Part shown: positions 58,371-64,000 of the stretch, in pieces | How positions within the stretch are numbered: position 1 is the stretch's first letter | Layout of the letters: every line of letters begins with the position of its first letter | Origin: Ashinkailepas kermadecensis | Lineage: Eukaryota; Arthropoda; Thecostraca; Neolepadidae | DNA: 64,000 nucleotides | Direction of reading: 5' to 3' | NCBI GenBank assembly: GCA_034440615.1 | Contig: JAOTOM010005099.1 | Location: 724,501 to 788,500 of the forward strand | Position numbers and translations under genes: made by a program | Notes under the pieces: generated by a model | What the model saw: the letters and a program-made list of their open reading frames with translations, nothing else | Told to the model about the DNA's origin: nothing | The model's database searches: none

Positions 58371-58484
58371 CTGCTCGGCAGAGCGCAGAGAGGCGGGCAT
58401 CTAGGCAGGTGCGCCAGCATGTCACCAGCCAGAGATAGGATGTCCACCCTCACACTGCCGGTCATCTGTCACCGTCCCTGCTGT

Positions 58485-58870
58485 GTATCGTGTCGTGTCG
58501 CCCGGTTCTGCTCTTTTTCTCCGTGTTTGCTGCTGCCGCCGTGACCGCCAGTTAGCGGACTGGCGGCGCCCCTGTGCTGCCCGTCCTGGTGGCACTTGGC
58601 ACTGCTTTCGTGTCACCCGATCCTGCCGTATTGTTAGCGTGTTTTGCTGTTGCGACTGTGATCATTGACGGGTTGGCGGCTATCCCTGCACCGGCCCGTC
58701 CTGGCGGCACTTGACAATGCTCTCGTATCGACCGGTCCCGCTGTCCTGTTGGCGTGTTTTGCTGCTGCCGCTGTGACCAGGGGCAGACTAGCGGCGCTCC
58801 CTATGCTTGCCCGTTCTGGCTGCACTTGGCACTGCTCTTGGCTCTGGCAGTGCTATGTGGTAGGTGGCGT
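58485..58870. repeat. ~116-bp tandem repeat, about 3 units
   Basis: GTGTTTGCTGCTGCCGCCGT and its variants start near 58521, 58639 and 58753. GCCCGTCCTGG-GGCACTTG recurs in phase near 58578, 58694 and 58809. The units are about 75-80% alike and GC-rich. No protein recognised. Confidence 0.8.
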
Positions 58871-59920
58871 ATGCCACTTCATTGTTGCTTGTATCTATCA
58901 TTTGGCCTATGAGCATTGATTGGAAAGAACGACATGCAAAGTCCCTTTGCTCCACGAACTTTGATTGCGATCCTCCATTCATGCCCTGAGCCGGAACCAG
59001 CACAGAAGCCGACTAGGTCGACTACGCCGACGCGTAGGAGCGTTTTGGAATGATCCAGATCTAGTCCTGAACGCATTGCTTGGGAATGCCACCAATATAT
59101 GCCTGGCCGCTTTTGGAGCTCATGTTTCCAGTCCGTCCGTCGAATGTAGCCTCCTAAATAGAGTGAAATTTTACTTACTTTTGGGAGGCATCAGCTCCCT
59201 TTAAGACTGACGTGAGCCCACCTTCCGCCAATAATTTCATATTTTAACATGTGGCGCTCTTGACTGAACGTCTTCCTGTTACCTCCAGGCATTGCGTCCC
59301 CCAAATCATTTTCTGAAAGTTCCACCCTCGTTGCTGAGCTGGAACGGGGGCTTAACATGCCCCCATAAAAGGAATGTTTGCCTCTCACGTGCTCCCTATG
59401 GTACTATCGATCTGAGAAAAAAAATTGTCACCTTCCTTGACATATAAATCAGGGGCGTTGCCGCATATAGAGGGGGATGAAAAGGTGTTTCGGTTAATTA
59501 CTTTTGCCATGCAACACGACAAGCACAATGCTGAATTTGATACAGATTGGGGCTCTCCTCCCCCCTCCACCTGGTTCCATCATGGCGACGACCACGCTTC
59601 AGATACGTCCTTGCTGCATCCCGCCGCGGTAAGATGTTAATTATATGCCGTATTTGACTTGTCCTACCTCCCTGTGCACGCTCTTTTGGGTATAATATGC
59701 GCATGAAAGGTATTGGAGATCCCTTCCGGGACTATGACGCTCTAAGTTTTGCACTTAAACCTATTAAACCCTCGTTTTCTCCCCCGTAGTGTACACACGC
59801 TGCGTATCTTCGAAGCGTGTAAGCGGCTGGCCCATGTTAAGTGTGTACCCCTGATGACGTCATTTAAGGACCTGCGCAAAACGTTGCGCAGTAGGGATGA
59901 CGCCACCTGGTATATATCGC
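58871..59920. other. About 1 kb without recognisable genes
   Basis: Nothing assignable. A TGCGCAAAACGTTGCGCA inverted repeat lies at 59873-59890 near the boundary of PLE copy E. Confidence 0.4.
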
Positions 59921-60595
59921 CTTGGCCAGGGGCCATCGTCAGGAGTGATGAAGAAAGCTCAAGTTTAAACAATTGAAATAATCACGCGGGATAAAAAGTG
60001 TGCAAAAGGCACGTGAAATGCAGAAGAGCCTCCTCAGTGGTGCAGACACTCACTGAAACTTCAAACCAGAAACAAACTATGTCAAGAAGGAATCCTCTGA
60101 GGAAGCCCGAGCCGATGGTCCATATACATATCGATGCATACACCCACGCACATATATATACATATATCCAATATAACGCGTAATACATACTATATATAAT
60201 TTATGTTTATGTAATTTTATGTGATATACCAAGACGTCGTTTGCGTGTTTAGTTGCGGCCGTAGATTACGTATATGTAGAGATTCGAGAACCTTCAGATC
60301 AGCGTTGTCCCTGGCTGTTGCTAGAATTTCTACTTTGAAGTTTGTGTTAGTGTCGCTGTGTTCCATGTTAGAATGTTTGTCGATCATGTGTTCACCTAAA
60401 GGAGTGTATGCTCTCCGAAGTCTGGCATCTCCCAAGTGCTCATTGTATCTATCCCTGATGCTACGTTTGGTTTCACCGATATAAAATGTTCTAAGACAGC
60501 GATTGCACGTTATTTTGTAAACTACGTTTTTCCGCGTACATCTACCTTTGAGCCCGTTGATACAGGTGTGGCACGTTCTCCTACCAGCAGGTATG
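59921..60595 (-). mobile_element. Penelope-like element, 3' fragment (copy E)
   Basis: On the minus strand the copy holds the endonuclease coding end (60595-60217), the 3' untranslated region with the AGAGGATTCCTTCTTGACAT block, and the start of the hammerhead-like motif (CTGACGA and stem II). It breaks exactly where GAAAC should begin (59921). The upstream break at 60595 adjoins the TTAA-type element. Confidence 0.85.
60217..60595 (-). pseudogene. PLE GIY-YIG endonuclease, N-truncated (copy E)
   Basis: The minus-strand reading from 60595 has CHTCINGLKGRCTRKNVVYK, ITCNRCLRTFYIGETKRSIR, YNEHLGDARLRRAYTPLGEH, MIDKHSNMEHSDTNTNFKVE and the LNTQTTSW region, ending at 60217. It is uninterrupted over this length. 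It keeps the E after YIG (GET) that copy A lost to a stop codon. RT is absent. Confidence 0.82.
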
Positions 60596-60918
60596 ATATG
60601 CTATATGAAACTATATAGCATATCAATATACATTAAACAAGTCGCTAGTGTTGCCAAGAACACTTTCCTTTTGCGGATATACGGGAAGCGCATGAGCGCC
60701 GATTTTGTAGTCTGGCGCTACGAAACATTTTATTACTTCAACGGCCCCTAACTCGAAAAATGTCGGCCAATTTCCACTTTTCTTGCTGTAAGCGACGCGC
60801 CGTTCATTTCTAAGCAGGTACACAACAATTTACGTATATCGACCGGTCAAATCTGGAGTTATGTACGAAAAACCGGAGGGGTGGACGGATTTTGCCCCCC
60901 CCCCCTCCAGTGCGCGTG
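60596..60918 (-). mobile_element. Second copy of the TTAA-type element (partial)
   Basis: The reverse complement matches the left 300 bp of the element at 14124-15102, starting CACGCGCACTGGAGGG, then GGTTTTTCGTACATAACTCC and GTAGCGCCAGACTAC-type blocks. The outer flank is CTAG rather than TTAA. The inner end stops at a short palindrome (GATATGCTATAT with ATATAGCATATC, 60599-60626) against the broken PLE copy E, which suggests a rearranged breakpoint. Confidence 0.8.
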
Positions 60919-62105
60919 CTAGGTGAGCTGTGTGTCACGACTCCCAATTTTCTCCGATCTGAACCATGGCACATATGGTGTTAACTGGAAATAGCTAACC
61001 TAAAATCGGCTTGTCCCTCCTGCCCGCCATAATTTGTGGGTCCATAGTGCTCCGTTGTCCATTGTATGGTCCCTCAACGCCACCAATTACATCAACTTCG
61101 GTAGTGAATCTTCTACCACATTCCTACCCATCCTGAACGCGCCTCTGGTGAGCATATGACCTATGCACGTTCAATTAATGCAGCCAACCGCCTTCCAACA
61201 CTGGCTACGAGGCTTGGTGAGGAACAGTCGAGTACTTCCGAAGGTACAGACGTCAGATTTCGATCATGTTGCGGTGTAAACAAAATCTGAGAAGTTTCCT
61301 TCCTCCGAACATGTCTTTCAAAGCTCACTTCTGAAGCCACTCATAACCAAATTGGAAAGTCTAAAAAAGTGACGCCCTATGTAAAAAGAATGTTCAGAAA
61401 AGGCGCTGAGTTTCACGATGATCGGTCCAAGTGTGCAAGAGCTACATACAGAGAACACAGGAGTGGGTACTTTGTGCCCACTCGTTACGGCTCCAGCATG
61501 CACATTTGGTGTTGCTATCCCTTTCAGTTTTCTAGTCGTGGAGTTATGGAATCCTTCTGCATTGCCGTTCACGGAGTTGTCCGCCTGTGCCTTCTAATAA
61601 TTTATCAAGTCTGCTCTCTTGTCACATATCTATATAATACCCGTTTGCATGGAATGCCTTCGACCATACATCCACATCTCGTCAGGTATGTTGCCAATTC
61701 TTACCTCCCGGCTGTTGCTCTGGTGTGTAATATGCTAGCCCGAGCTAACCAAAGCTGACCGGCACACCTGGACTGCTGCAGTTATGGCGAACGAAGATTG
61801 TCTCTTGGCGTCCGACTGTTACGCCATTAAGGTCAATTCTAGGAAAGGGAAGTGACACCGCAGAACCACGAGAAGATCACGACAATTAGTGCATCCATGT
61901 TGGACTGGACATGATGCTATCGTCTGACAAGGTTGTGTCCAGCAACGGCAGGACGGTCTTCAACTGGCCCCAATATAACAACCTTTGGCGCTGCCTTAGC
62001 CTTGGACGTGACAAGGGGTACAACCGATTGTCATGCACACGCAAATGTTTTTTCGATATGCGAGTACGTCGGCTTTGCCGTAGCCTGTGCTGTGCCGCAC
62101 GGTAC

Positions 62106-62132
62106 AACACAGCACAGCACAGCACAGCACAG
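62106..62132. repeat. (ACAGC)n microsatellite
   Basis: Five units of the pentamer. Confidence 0.9.
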
Positions 62133-62542
62133 CCGCCGCCAGGTTCGAGACGGTCCGCCATGCGCCGATGCTCGCCGGGCTGGAACCGTCGGCCTCTGGC
62201 CATGTGTCGCAGCACGACACGCTGCGCTCCAAGACGTCCGATGCTAGCTCGCTGTCGGCATCGCTGTTATTGGTCACCAAGCCGCTACGCGAACGTGTGA
62301 TGGTTCGCAAATATTTGATAGTTCTGGTAATCGCCTGGCGTTCTTCGTGCGTGACCGGCCGGTCATTTGCATTCCTCCTTCTTATCAGCCCTTACACGAA
62401 TACCTTGGTGGCCATTATTATTTAAAGCGTAGGGCAGCAGAGCGCAACGACAAGAGCCTGTGCCGAAGTTTGGCACACCAGGCGTTGCGTCAGCTATGCA
62501 TGAACATAGCATGTTAGTCGTCATACATCCTAGCATAGCATA

Positions 62543-62570
62543 GTCGTCCCATGTTCGTACATGGGACGAC
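62543..62570. repeat. Perfect 11-bp hairpin
   Basis: GTCGTCCCATG and its exact complement CATGGGACGAC flank six bases. No T-run follows and no neighbouring gene is recognised. Confidence 0.85.
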
Positions 62571-64000
62571 ATTACGATATGGTAGGAAGGAGTGTCGATA
62601 ATAATGGTCTGATATGAGTTTGAGCCAGACATGCGCGCTCGCTAGGCTATTTGTATTCACACCTCAGTCACCGAAAATAAAAACACCAGCCACGCTATAG
62701 CGAACGCTACGTAACAACAAAATAGCACATGCTGGCCGAATGCTGCAGCTCAACGACATCAGGGTCGCTGTCACGAAGGTGTCAGCAGTGCCAGCAGTGA
62801 GCCTGGCCGAAACACTCCTGTGTGCTACAGCTCATCGTGGTGCGTGCTGCGTCCTGTAATGGGAGGCCCAGATATGAGCGCTTCGCCCGACACCGGCCAT
62901 AGCGTGATACACTGGGCGCTCAGCTTACCGACCACAGAAAACGCTTAGCCGTTCTGACTGTGGCACCGACAAACAATCATAGCTTGGCTTAGCAGAAGTG
63001 CCCAAGTGATCTGCACCCAGTCGGTTAGAATATTTGCAAAAACAAAATGACTGCGGCTGATCGGATGTGACGTCCTGCATCAACAAAAATACAAACAATA
63101 ACCGCATAGGGGACCAACAGACACGACACACCATTACTGATACTAGACCAGATCACACAGTTCTGGGATGTCTTTGGGCTGAGCTGTACACAAGTACACA
63201 TAGTTGCAGACGAAAAGACGGAACCATTACATATTACTAGAAATAATAATGGTCTGTTCACGGGTGTAGTCGCAAAATGAAGCAACAGTAGATGGACAAT
63301 ACAGTTTCAATAGCTAAACAACTAGAACGACTCGACACGCCACCTATACCACTGAAAAATAGATCAACGGCATACGTGCATCGACAAATAGCATTGCAAA
63401 ATAAATCAGGTGACATTACTATACTGCCATCATTTTGGCAAGAGTGCATTATCTCCATATACAAGCGGTTTCCAGTGGCACATCCAGGATTTTCCTAAGC
63501 GGTGTGTCCGACACAGGAAATGTAATTAAATACAGAAAGCTTTCGGCTAGCTTCGTGCGCAGAACATTTTGGTTTTGGCGAGTCGAAACTCTCAAAAATT
63601 TTCGTTTGATTTAGTATATTTTCGGTTGCTAAGGGGGGAGGAGGCCCCTCCCTTGGTTGCGCCTTTCGCAGTTTCTATTGCAATATCGACAGATGTAGCC
63701 ATAGAAAACGTGCACCGCTGGCATCAGCTAACCAGTCATTTGCTAATATTTTTTGGTTAGATCCTATTTAATTAAAAGGACATGATCATGCCACCCAACA
63801 CAAAAATATTATGCATGGTTCTTGCTTCTTGAGCTCTGTAATTGGCATGCGAACCGATTGGAAACTTCCGAACGACATATGATGAGCTGAGTTGAAAAGC
63901 CTTGATTGTATGTACTTGACAATGAAATAGTGTGGTGGGGTTCCTGTCTACCGATCCTCAGGCCATGTCGCTTCATCTAACGGAGACGTTCACAAATGAT

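Larger units (their letters stand above)
60919..64000. other. About 3 kb without recognisable genes
   Basis: Nothing convincing. 61900-62310 is open on both strands, partly because of a short repeat, without recognised motifs. The 63470-63660 stretch (GTGGCACATCCAGGATTTTC, AGGGGGGAGGAGGCCCCTCC) looks like the end of a non-autonomous transposon, but no partner end lies in the window. Confidence 0.4.

Noticed and set aside
61886..62425. Cluster of overlapping frames on both strands around 100-130 codons
   Set aside because: Overlap in five frames and a short ACAGC repeat point to composition effects. No motif recognised.
62543..62570. Intrinsic transcription terminator
   Set aside because: The hairpin has no following T-run, and such terminators are not expected in nuclear DNA.

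Overview
The window looks like repeat-rich nuclear DNA from an arthropod, most plausibly a chelicerate such as a tick. The reasons are: non-LTR retrotransposons of the CR1 and I types, Penelope-like elements (PLEs) with GIY-YIG endonucleases, long (TA)n and (CA)n microsatellites, large fold-back DNA elements, several satellites, and TTAGG/TTGGG tracts like the arthropod telomere repeat. The lineage is an inference from repeat content; no host marker gene was recognised. I found no intact host gene, rRNA, tRNA or CRISPR array. Every recognisable coding region belongs to a mobile element or is a decayed fragment.

Layout. 0-9 kb: three fold-back (inverted-repeat) elements, one hAT-like with 8-bp target duplications (1092-2461) and one of about 3 kb (2600-5646), then a 350-bp (TA)n tract. 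9.2-13.3 kb: two PLE copies head to head (A minus, B plus) with a perfect GC-rich hairpin at the junction and a hammerhead-ribozyme-like core near each 3' end. 13.3-18 kb: an I-type LINE interrupted by a 979-bp element whose removal with one TTAA restores the reading frame. 18-23 kb: mostly unassigned, with a PLE 5' fragment at 20.3-20.9 kb. 23-31.4 kb: a CR1 fragment split by a microsatellite, a second I-type LINE carrying a nested LINE tail in its RNase H domain, a GGGCCC-type minisatellite and a fairly long CR1 copy. 31.4-34 kb: an inverted-repeat element containing a tandem duplication of about 1.1 kb. 34-42.6 kb: degenerate minisatellites, an L2/Daphne-like LINE fragment, a 47-bp satellite with about 38 units and higher-order structure, and a satellite of about 275 bp. 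42.9-49.3 kb: a CR1 fragment and a nearly complete two-ORF I-type LINE (both minus), the latter flanked by two diverged, oppositely oriented fragments of one unrecognised protein. 49.7-51.5 kb: 22-bp and 23-bp minisatellites. 54.5-56.5 kb: PLE copies C and D tail to tail. 57-61 kb: a dispersed TTAGG-ending repeat, a transposase-like remnant, a 116-bp tandem repeat, PLE copy E, and a second, broken copy of the TTAA element. 61-64 kb: nothing assignable.

The elements interact by nesting and inversion rather than as a pathway. The best-supported unusual features are the multi-copy PLE family with a hammerhead-like motif conserved across inverted copies, the precisely datable TTAA insertion, the inverted pair of unknown-protein fragments, and a dispersed repeat family that ends in telomere-like TTAGG tracts.
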